Below are positions 35,941-47,091 of a DNA stretch of 64,000 nucleotides, piece after piece. Position 1 is the stretch's first letter, and each line of letters begins with the position of its first letter. The notes under the pieces are model-generated. The model saw only the letters and a list, made by a program, of their open reading frames with translations, was not told the origin of the DNA and did not search any database. This stretch comes from Polytrichum commune (taxonomy: Eukaryota; Streptophyta; Polytrichopsida; Polytrichales; Polytrichaceae): the NCBI GenBank assembly GCA_950295325.1, contig OX485805.1, positions 30,615,501-30,679,500 on the forward strand, read 5' to 3'. Position numbers and translations under genes: made by a program.

Positions 35941-36336
35941 TTCATATGCAAAGTAGGATATTTTGATGCTCAAATTAAGGAGACTCTACTATGGAAGTAG
36001 GGATTGGACTTACTTTCCTCTTTGAGAAAATGTCACTAATTATTTACATGGGATAAAGGTATCAAACAACTTGGAATCCTCATCATTTCCTTTACTCCAT
36101 CTCTAGAAACATTGTACAAGCTTCAAGCCACTCTTTGCGGCATAATCAACTTATTTTCACCATATTTTGTATATCTACCTTAATTGGGAGGGTCTAAATA
36201 TAATGAAATGAAATCAATTTCAAAGTCCAAGAAGCCAAAAAGGCTAATGGGACTGAAAGTGCATCAAGATGGTTTCAAACTAATTAATTATCTAGAGTGG
36301 CAGAGTGTGGTAACCTCCATGAGATAGAGGCTAATG

Positions 36337-36868
36337 CAGGCCTCCTAAAAAGTGGCATATGCCACCTTTTGCCACTTTTAGCTTAAAAGTGGCACACGAG
36401 GCAAATTATAAGTTGCATCGGTGAAATTAATGTTTTTGTTTGTGCTCTAATTTTGGGTAGGCAATCGTGTTGCTTGCTATAGAAGATACCCTCCGGAGCG
36501 AGGTTGGTGAGCGAAGTTTGATTCACATTCTTCTCCCATTTGAGAATGGAAACACTATTAGAAAACTTTGTCCAAAAAAACTACGGCCGAAATGGGTTGC
36601 GGTTCTTTTGATCAACATAATTTGTAGTCGCTAAATGACTACAATTTGTTTTTGTTCTACAACTTTATTTAGAAACATTTTAGGGCGTGTAATATATTGT
36701 TGGAAAGGTATTGAAATTAACTTTCAAGCGGTATATTACACACCCCCAAGTTTCTAAAATTGCAGTCGTTGTACCAAAACCAACAGCACACACACAACAA
36801 ATGCAATAAAGTTAAAAGTGGCACAAGGTGACACTATGACAGGCATTTGCCACTTTTTAAGAGGCATG
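36337..36868. mobile_element. 532-bp hAT-type MITE with 8-bp target-site duplication
   Basis: The flanks are GGCTAATG at 36329-36336 and again at 36869-36876, a perfect 8-bp duplication. The ends are CAGGCCTCCTAAAAAGTGGC on the left and, in reverse complement, CATGCCTCTTAAAAAGTGGC on the right (18 of 20 match). CA-to-TG ends with an 8-bp duplication are the signature of hAT elements. It has no coding capacity. Inside are secondary inverted repeats (GCGTGTAATATAT against ATATTACACACCC and the GTGGC-to-GCCAC hairpins near both ends). It needs a hAT transposase from elsewhere. Confidence 0.85.
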
Positions 36869-36876
36869 GGCTAATG

Positions 36877-37070
36877 TTAACTTGTTGGTCTAATTGAAAG
36901 AAAGACTTGAGGCTTCTTGGAACTATGTTCTCAAATAGTGATGAAAACTTATCTCTAGTGGGGTTGTATAGGGGACATTCCAACACGAAATGTGCCTCAT
37001 TTTAAACTGCATTACAAGAGCAAAAGTGGCATAGTCTAGTGTCTCTAGAGCTAGGGGTAATCGTTTGTCA
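36877..37070. other. Short spacer between two insertions
   Basis: No feature recognised. Confidence 0.4.
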
Positions 37071-37075
37071 TCCAG

Positions 37076-38404
37076 TGTGAGCCCAAAAGTCGGGCCCACA
37101 CAGGTCCTTAAACCCGAAAAATCGCTAAAGCTTGTGTTTTGATTTTTATTGACTATTTCAAAAGGTAAAAAAGAGTGGAGAGTTAGTTGTGGTGTTGTTT
37201 TAGGCTTTAGGTGTGAGTGTTGTGTTCATTAGGTGGAAGTAGCGAAGTAATTGGTAGAGAGTGGGTTAAGAATAGGGAGTTGACGGGTGAGGTTAGGGAA
37301 CCGGGTTGGACCCGGTGGGGTTTAGACTAGGGGGTGTTCATTTAAGGATAGGGTGTTGTACCCCTAAATTTTCCCGGTTCGGTTCTGAGGAAGAGGCCTG
37401 GGCCGACGGGCTGGCTCTCTCTCTCCAGAGGAAGCTTGGCTGCGGCGGTGGCAAGGACGGAGCTAGGTTGCTGTCCAGCACACCCGCAGATTCAACGTGA
37501 ATGATGATTCAAGGGGGGGGGGGGAATGTGGCACAAGGGGCAGAGGCAAACGTATCAGAGGAGATGGATTGAGGCACACCAGGGCTGATGTAGCAGGAGG
37601 AGAGGAAGCCTCGGCAGACAGGCGAGAATTGTTGGCCAAATTCAAGCTGCATTAGGCAAAGAGGTGTAGATTTGGGCTGCACCCGAGCGCCCCGGGCCAG
37701 TGTGGGTGATTTCCCTGAGGTGAGCATGAAAAACCAACAATGCGGAGCAATTGGCTGGCCGAAGGGATCAAGAGAATTCGGGAGAGAATTGAATCTGGCA
37801 TTTGACTCTTCAGTGCAGCTTGCACTAAAATAAATGTTGATCAAAGAGTGGGCAGCATGGGTCGCTACTTGAGGAGGGGGCAGGTGAAAGAGGTAGGAAG
37901 AGAGTCCAGTGAGGAGGGCCTCGGAGTACCCTGGGCAGCCTCGAAGAAGGATTTCGAACAGGGGATGAGGGCTGGAAGCCAAGGCCGGTAGTTGGAGGTT
38001 GAAGGGCCGGAAGACAGTTGACCAGGGGGTCAGACATCAGACTCTGGCTGGGAAGAGTAGAGGCAACGGGCTGACGCCAGTAAGTAATTGTTTAATTCAA
38101 TACTGCTAAGCCAGTGGCTGATCCCAATACTTAAGGAAGTAAACTGATTTAAGGAGGGTTGGTTAGGGCATTGTTATTAGAGCTAATTAGGATGGGAAAG
38201 TAGGGATTTGACCAAGTGTGAAAAGCATTTTTTAATGCTTGTGACCTTAAACCACAATGATTTAGTAAAGCAATATGTGTGTTACAATTGTGCTTGGGCA
38301 TGTGTTGGGAAGCATGAGTGCAAGTAATATTAAAATAATGTATTGGTGAGCCCTGAACCTTCATTTGGACTAGGACGCTTAAGGGTGAAGGTTTGGTGCT
38401 CACA
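37076..38404. mobile_element. 1329-bp solo LTR with 5-bp target-site duplication
   Basis: The block begins TGTGAGC and ends GCTCACA, perfect 7-base inverted ends with the TG...CA of LTRs. It is flanked by TCCAG at 37071-37075 and 38405-38409. No internal retroelement sequence adjoins it, so it is best read as a solo LTR left by recombination between two LTRs. It is GC-richer than its surroundings and carries a run of about 12 G at 37511. Its size and 5-bp duplication fit Ty3/gypsy or large copia LTRs, which cannot be told apart here. Open frames inside (for example 37509-37982 minus) are probably by-products of the base composition. Confidence 0.85.
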
Positions 38405-38409
38405 TCCAG

Positions 38410-39190
38410 TTTCAATGACAAGTCTATGGTTCGAGGTGCAGTAGGCAACAATGATATTATGTTGTGATGAAGTCAACAGTTGCTTCAAGTACAATTCACA
38501 TTCGTATTTATGAAAATCATTGAGGTGGAGGTAATCTAGTTTCTTCCCAAAGAGATGGAAAGAGTTCCACTCTTTAGCAAGAACAAAAAGTCAAATGATG
38601 AATAACACCCACACTACACCTTAGGGCCACTTCATACACGAGCCAAGAGCCATGACCATGAAATTGTGAGAGCCCAAAAGAAATTGTTCAAAGGCTGTCC
38701 CAAGACACCTCCAAAATCATGTAGTGTGGTCACGGACCCTCAAGTGCAGTGTGAAGTCATATGTGACTGGGTCCTCAACCAAATGCTATTTCAATGAATT
38801 TCTATTCCTCATGCATGATAAAATAGAATAAATCAAAGGTTGTGACTGTTTAGAGTGCCATGGTCTCCCCATTTGCGTTAGGCCTACCTCCAAATGGTGG
38901 TTTTTGAAAATAGTCCAAGTGACCATGAAACATGATCCATTTGATGCCATGTAGGAATCCATGTAGTCTTTACATCCATCTTGCATTCACATACTCCGTT
39001 GGTCCCTCAAGCGTGGTGTGAAGCAAACTTGAAATTGAATCTACCCACAAGGTCTTTGGACAAAATCCTATGATTGGGATCATGATTGTCGCAAATTTGA
39101 TTATTTGATTCAAAGTTGCAAAGGATGATGGTATCCAAGCTCTTTGAATTGCCTCATCATTAGATTCGGTCACTTTGTTTGTGCTCGTGA
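38410..39190. other. Intergenic, no gene recognised
   Basis: A stretch near 38590-38640 (GAATAACACCCACACTACAC) resembles similar words at 13.5 and 15.5 kb. Nothing else noted. Confidence 0.45.
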
Positions 39191-39757
39191 GTGCAAGCAT
39201 GGTAAAGTGGACCAAAAAAGTGCTCCAGCAAAACATTGTTAAAATTGGACTTTCCTTCATGATGACATTTTTTGTTGTGTTGAATTTTCAAATGTAAATA
39301 ATCAAGTTGAGATTTTTAATACTTATCATAAAAAATGATCCTCAAAAGAAAATGATTGAGTATGGTTTTGGACATAGACTTCATGACCTTAACTATTTCG
39401 AAGTTGGAATTTTCTTTCATATTCCTTGAATTCAATATCTATTTGAGGGCATCATCACAAGACTTTGGGGAAAACCATCAATTTAATGGAATTTTATCGT
39501 ACTTTAAACAAATTTTAGATAGTCACTTGTTCAATATCACCTACTTGCACACCACTTGCACCGTCTTCTAAAATATGTAGACTTTTCTTGGAATTTTTTT
39601 GGTCATCATTATTTGTTTGGCTTTGTAAATCAATATGTTTTCAAAATGTCTATGATTTTTTTTCTTCACAAAATTCAAAGTTAGTGTATATCTTTGAATC
39701 ACTTTCAATGAACACGAGGCAGGGATTAGGAGTTGTCCACTTTACTATGCTTGCAAC
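39191..39757. mobile_element. Unclassified inverted-repeat element, copy 1
   Basis: The left end GTGCAAGCATGGTAAAGTGG pairs with the right end (reverse complement GTTGCAAGCATAGTAAAGTG). The interior closely matches 45379-45989 in the same orientation, for example AGTTGGAATTTTCTTTCATA and ATTTAATGGAATTTTATCGT. The frame 39356-39571 lies in the element and recurs in copy 2 (45570-45806), but it looks like a chance AT-rich frame. The target-site duplication was not resolved, so the superfamily is open. Confidence 0.75.
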
Positions 39758-40457
39758 CTCGTATGTTGTCACATGCAAGAAGAGTGAAGCTCAAAATTCA
39801 CCAACGCACCAAGCATCTTAATTTTCATTCTTCACCTTTTATCCAATGTACGGGTGTATGATATTCATCCTTTGGTATATTGGTTTCCAAAGATCGAGGA
39901 GGACATTTTTGTTCAGGTTGTCACCGTTGCCCCACTATATCATGGTACACGTTTGTATTATAATCTTTTTGATCTTGGAGACTTGGACAGTTGAAAATTT
40001 GTCTGAACACTTTTAGCTTTATGAAGATATCATCCATACGATCAAATTTATCATAAGAGGTGTCGCTTGCCTTTAATAAGTTGTAGAAGTGGACTGTAGA
40101 AGTATACAATTCTGGAAAAAAATTGAAAAGATTTTAGAGGATTAAAGAAAATCTTTTTGTCTTTGTAACAACAATGTTATGTTTGTGTGGGAACTCGTGC
40201 ATCATGGATGAAAGGGTTTCCAAAAAAGATTGTCATACATGGATTTCTTTGGAGCACACCCCTCCTTTGAACATGGAAACTTCAACAACACAGTTTTTTG
40301 AGGGGCCCCATATCATGTGAAGGAAGAGACAAAAGAATAGCCACTAAGATTTTGAGGCTTCACTAGTGCCTTCACTGTTGCCTGCATCCTCAAGTTTTGT
40401 GTAGTTTATGCAATTCTACTTTAAGTTGATGGAAAAAAAATCCAAATGGTTTTCTAC
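39758..40457. other. Intergenic, no feature recognised
   Basis: No gene or repeat partner noticed. Confidence 0.5.
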
Positions 40458-40655
40458 TTTTTTTTTTCTTTTTTTCTTTTTTTTTGAGATAGTAGGCCGA
40501 CATGCCAACGCCAAAGCACAAGAGGCAGTAGACCACCTGGCAAGTTTTTCTGTCAAGTAGAGAGGAGATTTCACAGTCGGAAATCGAACCGCCAACCTCT
40601 TCCTTAAGATTTGGGTATCTCTCCACCATCATCCAGTAGTTTAAGGTCATCTCGG
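40458..40655 (-). mobile_element. tRNA-derived SINE candidate
   Basis: Read on the minus strand, a body of about 170 bases starts near CCGAGATGACC (40655) and contains GGCGGTTCGATTTCC, a good RNA polymerase III B box (40581-40590). It ends in an A-rich tail interrupted by G (T-rich 40458-40485 on the plus strand). The A box is weak (GATGGTGGAGAG). This structure is what tRNA-derived SINEs look like. The target-site duplication is ambiguous (GTAGA-like words on both sides). The minus-strand frame at 40390-40650 is a by-product. Confidence 0.55.
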
Positions 40656-42261
40656 ACCTCTACTAAATTTCCATTGAAGTATTGAAATTCTGGTAACCTC
40701 AATGTGGTCATCTCTCGGTCATCATTTGTGTCTTTTGATGATTTTTAAAACACATGCTGAACGGCACATAACACAATTGTAATGTCTAGTTCTAAAAAAC
40801 TTTCACTTGACAATTTGCAACTTAAAAAAGGAAGAAAAACATAAAATTGCCTCATAAATTTTAACCCATGGGTGCGATTATGTACAAACTATCCTTTGCA
40901 CCCTACTCCCAATTTAACCGGGAGGATGGATGGGACAATAAAACAAGGTTTGGAGTGACTTTGTCACCAGCGCTTGGCCCGTAGCTTTAATTCCACATGG
41001 ATGACTTGCTCACAACATACACACATGTTGTGGCGTTCCAATATGTAGAAGAGCTAGACATTATGATTCATATAGAGTAGTTATTTTGGAACATTCAATG
41101 AGAAAATTAAACTTCATTCATGGGATCACTGAGTCTAGTTGCACTTCAATTTAAATTTGAATTGTTTTTGTGTTGGAAATGGATACATCTTATGTTTTCC
41201 ATTAGATGTAGTGTTGTGTTAACCGCTAGTGCATGGCCTTGAAGGTAAACTTGTCTTAACTGGCTAATTTTTTAATGTTTGCAATGACTCTTGACTTAAA
41301 TTTTGTAGTCCTTTATTAAGGCACAATTTGAAGACTCAATTGCAAAAAGGAACTGAAAATAACCACCTTGAGAGAATCAACGCAACCCAAGGGGATATCA
41401 AGAAATAATGCCCAATTTCAGAGTTATGACTTTTTTTCCTAGCCACAAATGTCATGTGAGATTTTAGCAGTAATATATAAGAATATTTTTATCTCCCTTT
41501 GTTGTTGGTATGATTTTTCAAAGCTAGAAGTGTTGGATCCATAATGGACCAGGTAGACCCCCCGGCAGCCCCATTATGTTGACCCTTGAATCTAGAATGG
41601 TTGCAACACCCCTCTGTGGTGGGCTCTGACATGCTTCTATCTAAATTTTGAACGGGACCATATGTGACATGAGGCAAAACACTTGTCCCATAGCCCTGTT
41701 TGTAAACACATTGTGGGTTCACATATCAGGATGCACCTATGATCACCGGGGGGGGGGGGGGTGGATTCTTCTTACCATGTATGAATTAACATGAGTGTAA
41801 GAAGAGGTATATTATTTGAGGCACCAACGTACATAGTATACATAAGGGAGAGGTATTGTTTATTTCTAGTGTGTACATTTTAGAAAGGCTATTAATTTTT
41901 TGAAGCAAAGGTAGATGTACAAAATGGGACCGTAGGATTTAGAGAAAAAATTGACAATAGATGTGTTAGTTTCATCCAATTTACATTTTCATCCATTGTT
42001 GTCATATGCTCATAGTCCTCAATGACTATCATGTATGTTCATGTAGGGTTTGCATTTGAGTTCTAGGTCAATACAAACTAGAGGCTCTTGGAATGCTCAT
42101 GGGCGTCTCTACTTTGTGGCTAGGTTATTATGCTAGAGCTTGTCTTTCTTTGTTTGTTTGATACAATGATTGAGTTACAGTTACATACTATGGATCACAA
42201 CAACTTTTTCATTGGAAAGAGAAAAAAGATTTCATTTTCAAAGTAAGGGTCTTTAATTCAT
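40656..42261. other. Intergenic, no feature recognised
   Basis: Contains a run of about 12 G at 41748 followed by T and GG. No gene or repeat partner noticed. Confidence 0.5.
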
Positions 42262-42517
42262 GATACACGGGCGCAAGCATGGTCAAGTACACAACTTCAT
42301 TACCATGCATAGGTTTAACTGAAAGCGATCAAAAACTATGTACTAACTTTGAATTTTGCGAAGGAAAAATCTTGAACAGTTTAAAAACACTTTGATTTAC
42401 AAAGTGGAGAAAGTTATGCTGGCAAAAAGGAATTCAAGAAAAGTCTACATATTTTAGAAGACACTACGAGTAGTGTGCAAGTAGATATATTGAACATATA
42501 ATTGTCTAAAAACATCC
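42262..42517 (-). mobile_element. Truncated copy 3 of the unclassified inverted-repeat element
   Basis: In reverse orientation this piece matches the right-hand part of the elements at 39.2 and 45.4 kb: the end GGGCGCAAGCATGGTCAAGT, then AAGAAAAGTCTACATATTTT with TAGAAGA and AGTGTGCAAGTAG, stopping near TTGTCTAAAA. The other half is missing. Confidence 0.6.
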
Positions 42518-42697
42518 ACAGTCGAGAATGAATGTTGAGATATATCTTCAAAGACCAACTTCATGAGACAAAATTCTGGCCCAATTTAAGATTAGCTTTC
42601 AGCATTTTAGAAACATACAATATGGAATCTCAAAAGCTCGAGTTGTTTATGAGGGACCTAATGAACATATTAAAATGTTCAATCAGGCCCCTCAAAT

Positions 42698-42905
42698 CAA
42701 TGTCCAGGGAGGTTTTTGAGCTTAAACAGTCGATATGTTAGTGTTTCCAAGTCTTTCCGGTTACATGTGGACATCTTTCGGTTTTTCTTTATTAAACTGG
42801 GGTATATTTCATAAATTCTTCTAGAATGATTGGTAATTTTTCTGAAGTCTTGAACTTCAACCAGCTATTTTCCAAATTCAACTGGTTCATTTTTCACTAG
42901 CAGTT
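42698..42905 (+). repeat. Copy of the CTAGTGTTTCCAAGTC repeat (copy 2 of 4)
   Basis: It begins ATGTCCAGGGAGG, passes through TTAGTGTTTCCAAGTC and GGTTTTTCTTTATTAA, and ends near TTCACTAGCAGTTG. Same strand as the copies at 15.7 and 47.7 kb. Confidence 0.65.
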
Positions 42906-42989
42906 GCTTCTCTTTCTTTATTATCTCATAGTTGTTGTGCTTGTATTTCTTCTTGAACAACTTTTAACCCTTAAATGCTCATGCAACCC

Positions 42990-43035
42990 GAAATGGGTCG
43001 CCACCTAATATATTAATGGGGTTTGCAAACCATTA
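42990..43035. repeat. Short inverted repeat
   Basis: GCCACCTAAT and ATTAGGTGGC face each other across about 24 bases. No neighbouring gene; function unknown. Confidence 0.4.
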
Positions 43036-43574
43036 GGTGGCAAATCTACGTGGATGGAAGGTACGTACTAGTGTAGGGTGGTGCCCACTACCATGCGGGC
43101 CAAAATGACATAGAAAAACCTCATACTCCAAGCATTTAGGGTTTTTTGTTAGGTTGGCGTTGCTTGCTTTAGGAGGTGGTTTCATGTGTTGCCCAAATGT
43201 AGGACCCAATATCTTTCAAGATATGATGCGAATTTGGGGGTGGAGTTTTCTTGCCCTTACGACAAGGTGACAACTTGATTGGATGGATTTGGAAAAGAAA
43301 AGAAAAAAGTTCACACGTTGCTTGCTCCATGAAAAAGGCGAAATCTCCCAAAATGACCTCATGTGGCCCCTCCAACTCTGAGGTGATGGACTTCATCTAA
43401 ATTTGCCCAATAACCCAAAAGGGAGTGAGTCATTTGTCATCCACATAACAAAATGACAAAGTTGCCAACTTTCTAAAATTTGTGGCATGACCGAAATGGT
43501 CATGAAACCAAAAATAAATTTATATATATATATATAATTTCATAGCTGACCTATATAAACTCGCAAATTATTTA

Positions 43575-43860
43575 AAGAAATGAGCCTTTTAGGCAAGTCA
43601 AATGGCTTGAATAAATTCCAAAACAATTCCACATATTCAAAAACCTATAAAGAGTCCACAAAAATAATTCAAGACATAATAAATTCATATGCAACCTAAA
43701 GATTTCCCAAGGTTATTTTAAGAAATTAACCTTTTAGGTAGGCTAAATAGCTTGAAATAATTCCAAACACATTCCATAGATTTGAGAACCTATAAAGAGT
43801 CTACATAATTATGTTCAAAAAAATCATATGCAACGTATAGAAATTCACAAAGTAAACAAT
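43575..43860. repeat. Tandem duplication, two units of about 145 bp
   Basis: AAGAAAT, CCTTTTAGG, ATTCCAAA, CCTATAAAGAGT and ATATGCAAC recur in order at a period of about 145 (AAGAAAT at 43575 and 43720). The two units differ by scattered substitutions. Noncoding. Confidence 0.7.
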
Positions 43861-43982
43861 AACTTCTATGTAGTAACTACACAATAACTATGTACAATAA
43901 CTATATAGAGTAAGCATGTGCAATAACTAGGTGAATAACTCCATTCCCCAATAACCACATTCCGTACTACAGTAAATATGAT

Positions 43983-44136
43983 ATTTAGTGTCACCAATTC
44001 TAATCACCTTGCTCAATACTAGTTGTAAACCGTGGTATGGTGTCACCAACACAAAATTTTAACCCAACATTATTTGTCATTCCTTAAAAATAATGTTGGG
44101 GGATTGTAGATTTACAATGTTGCAATTACTGTCACT
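43983..44136 (+). mobile_element. Small MITE-like repeat (inverted copy at 29540-29669)
   Basis: Ends TTAGTGTCACCAATT and AATTACTGTCACTTA are imperfect inverted repeats, and an inner pair AACCCAACATTATT and AATAATGTTGGGGG forms a stem around GTCATTCCTTAA. This is the better preserved of the two copies. Confidence 0.6.
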
Positions 44137-44365
44137 TACCAAGTGATTTTTCATCCAAATTCCAATCGTTCATGACAATATTTCATCACAAGTTGTTGAC
44201 AAGAGAAGGTAGGGTCTTGTCCAATGGATGAACCCATCCATCATCCATGACAATATTTGTTCACTTGTTCATAAGAAGTGTCACCCAAAAAGTTACCACA
44301 ACTGACATAATATACCATATGACACTCAATATCATATTTAGTGTGGTTACGTGTACATGTGATGT

Positions 44366-44480
44366 GAGTGGAGTTGATGGCTAAGGGCTTGATTTGGGTT
44401 CCATGAGGTCCCCCAGGTTCAAGACCCCTTGTCACCCACTTCTAGCGGGCTAGGACCCTAGGAACTTGGAAATGCCATGT
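44366..44480 (+). mobile_element. tRNA-derived SINE candidate (5' part)
   Basis: TGGCTAAGGGC at 44378-44388 fits the RNA polymerase III A box, and GGTTCAAGACC at 44416-44426 fits the B box, 38 bases later. That spacing fits a tRNA-derived promoter. No A-tail was located, so the 3' end is a guess and the copy may be truncated. Confidence 0.4.
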
Positions 44481-45378
44481 TGGGCCCTACTTATCAGTAG
44501 ATTGACTGCTTATGAGGTATGTATTTCAAATATTAAATAATCTATAGTTGTATTAAAATCAAAACAAGAAAATGGAAGTGGGTCCGTGGCACATGTTGTC
44601 GGAATATTTGTAATTTAATCAAACTTAGTAATGAAAGGAAGCGGGTCCTGCAAAACACAAGGGTGTCAAAATATTTACAATATAATATACTTACCACATA
44701 AAAAGTGTGAAAATGACCATGGTTATTGCGATATGACCCAAATAACAATGATTTGATTGGGGGTGTCAATTAATGGTTACTATATTGATTGTGGTCAGAT
44801 TAGCCATTTTCAATGTAATGGAGTTAGAATTGATGTTGCCTTGGTCCTAGTATCCTAACAATGCCCTTGGATGAAGGCCATGTTCATATGATAAAGTAAC
44901 CTAGCAAATGTGGTCCGATTGACTTCAAATTTTCTCAACAAGAATGTATGGTAGACTTATTCACATTGGCACAATTGAATTTCAGGAAAACAAAGTTTTT
45001 TTTTCTACATAATAATTTTTTTTTAGCACTAGTGTTGAAATCCTTGAAAATAGAATGTGAAGGCTTGAGCGTTTAGGGGTTAATGTACTTCAAGATTGGA
45101 CCCTTGGTATAAAAAGTAGGACCCCTAAATGACTTAGAGGGCATAAATGGATGACGAATTGGAAGAGATTCACATATTGAAGTTGTTTATGGGGCATAAT
45201 TGATAGAATCATAGTCACAACTTGGAACTACAAAATAGTGAGAAGTTTTACATTGTAAGCAAATAGTCTGATACATCTTAACCTCCGTAATGTCACTCCC
45301 TCTCTTATATCCTGAAACTTTAGGTATCAGATTTATTTACTAAGATTAAATATTCATCCTTGTTTTCATATTTCCCTA
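44481..45378. other. Intergenic, no feature recognised
   Basis: No gene; AT-rich. Confidence 0.5.
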
Positions 45379-45989
45379 GGTGCAAGCACGGTAAGGTGGA
45401 CCAAAAAAATGCTCCGGTATATTAAAACCATAATTTTTCTGGTCAAAGGCCTAAAAGTAGTAGCAAAACGTTGTTTAGATTGGATTTCTTTTGATGATGA
45501 CCTTTGTTGTTGTGTCGAATACTCAAATGTAGAAAATTAACTTGAGATCTTCAATACTTATCACTAAAAGTGATGCTCAAAAGCAAATGCTTGAGTCTAG
45601 TTTTAATCGTAGATTTCATGACCTTTACTATTTTGAAGTTGGAATTTTCTTTCATATTCCTTGAATTCATTATCTATTTGAGGGCATCATCACAAAACTT
45701 TGTGGAAAACAATCAATTTAATGGAATTTTATCGTACTTTAAACAAATTTTAGACAATCACTTGTTCAATGTCACCTACTTGCACACTAGTCATACCATC
45801 TTCTAAAATATGTAGACTTTTCTTGGATTTTTTTTCATCATAATTTTCTTGGTTTTGTAGATCAATATGTTTTACAAATGTCTATTATTTTTTTCTTTCA
45901 CAAAATTCAAAGTTAGTGTATATTTTTGAATCACTTTCACTGAACACTAGGTAGGGATCATGAGCTGTCCACTTTACCGTGCTTGCACC
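45379..45989. mobile_element. Unclassified inverted-repeat element, copy 2 (611 bp)
   Basis: The left end GGTGCAAGCACGGTAAGGTG and the right end (45967-45989, reverse complement GGTGCAAGCACGGTAAAGTG) match over 23 bases with one mismatch. The interior is shared with 39191-39757; this copy has about 40 more bases near the left end. No coding capacity. Flanks TTCCCTA and CTCCTCC show no clear duplication. Confidence 0.8.
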
Positions 45990-46309
45990 CTCCTCCCATA
46001 TATTGCATGTTCTGACATTAAAATAATTCATCAAAGAATTGAAGCCACACGCTCACACACATCACGTTGTCATCATTGCCATTATTTTGGTGTTGACTTT
46101 GTGTTATTCCATAATGTCACATGCTACACCAATTCTCTATTATCATACATCTATGCCAACACTACATACCTCCTTAATGTCACATGCACTTTGGATGCCA
46201 CAAGCATGATAGTAGGGAGGTTACAGTGTATGTGTATTGAGAATCTCATGATGTATTCAAGTGTCCATTTATTTAACAATGTTACACCCTTTGAATGTTA
46301 ATATTGGGT

Positions 46310-47040
46310 ACACAACCAGTGAGAGGAAAGTGGATGATGTATTAGATCATGACCATTGAGCGGCCCCAAGTATGGGTGCTCGGGTGGGTCCTCCCAATAG
46401 AATAATCTACTGCAAATGCGATTTCCATTGGGTAGAGATTATGCACACCAACAAAGAAGTTTGTAAATAATTTGTTGGACTAAATGGTTTCTTTTCTTGA
46501 ATGAGATGTATGTGATTGAAATTGCGATTCACCATAAATAAAAAAAACTTAAGGTGACATTTATGGGGGCACGATCAGTTATTTCATGGACAAAACCCGA
46601 AGTTATTGTATGCAACATGCTATGTGCATGGATGTAAAGACGTAACAGAGTTGCTAGAAGTGCTCTGCACCTGAATGAGCAACCAATTATGAATTACATC
46701 ACCAACAAGAGGAAAGTGGATGATGAACTACAAAATATCCACTTCTTGAAAGCCATTTATGGGACATGATCACTCTGCTCAAGAATATAAACTAAAGATT
46801 ACGCAAATTGAAATGTTATCTGAATAATAATAATAATAATAACAAACTTGTTGGAAATGTTTTCACTTGGATGAGCAACTGTTTATAACAAAATATAACC
46901 AAAGAGAGGAAAGTGGATGATGAAAGTGGATGATGAACTTCAAAACATCCACCTGTTGAAAGTCATTCATGGGGCATAATTTCTCTGCTCATGAACAAAA
47001 ACCGGAGGTTATGTATGAAATGTTGTGGGCTTGATAGAAA
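46310..47040. repeat. Irregular repeats with GAGGAAAGTGGATGATG units
   Basis: The word AGAGGAAAGTGGATGATG starts units at about 46322, 46708 and 46905; two are followed by CATCCAC/TATCCAC, TTGAAAG, TGGGxCAT and TCTCTGCTCA-like words. A short (AAT)n run lies at 46826. No gene recognised. Confidence 0.5.
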
Positions 47041-47091
47041 AAGCAAAGTAGAGCGGAGTTCAATGAACGGGGAGAACCAACTACTAGTGAC

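Noticed and set aside
37509-38037. Minus-strand frames up to 157 codons, Pro/Ser/Leu-rich
   Set aside because: They lie within the GC-rich solo LTR and reflect base composition; no domain visible.
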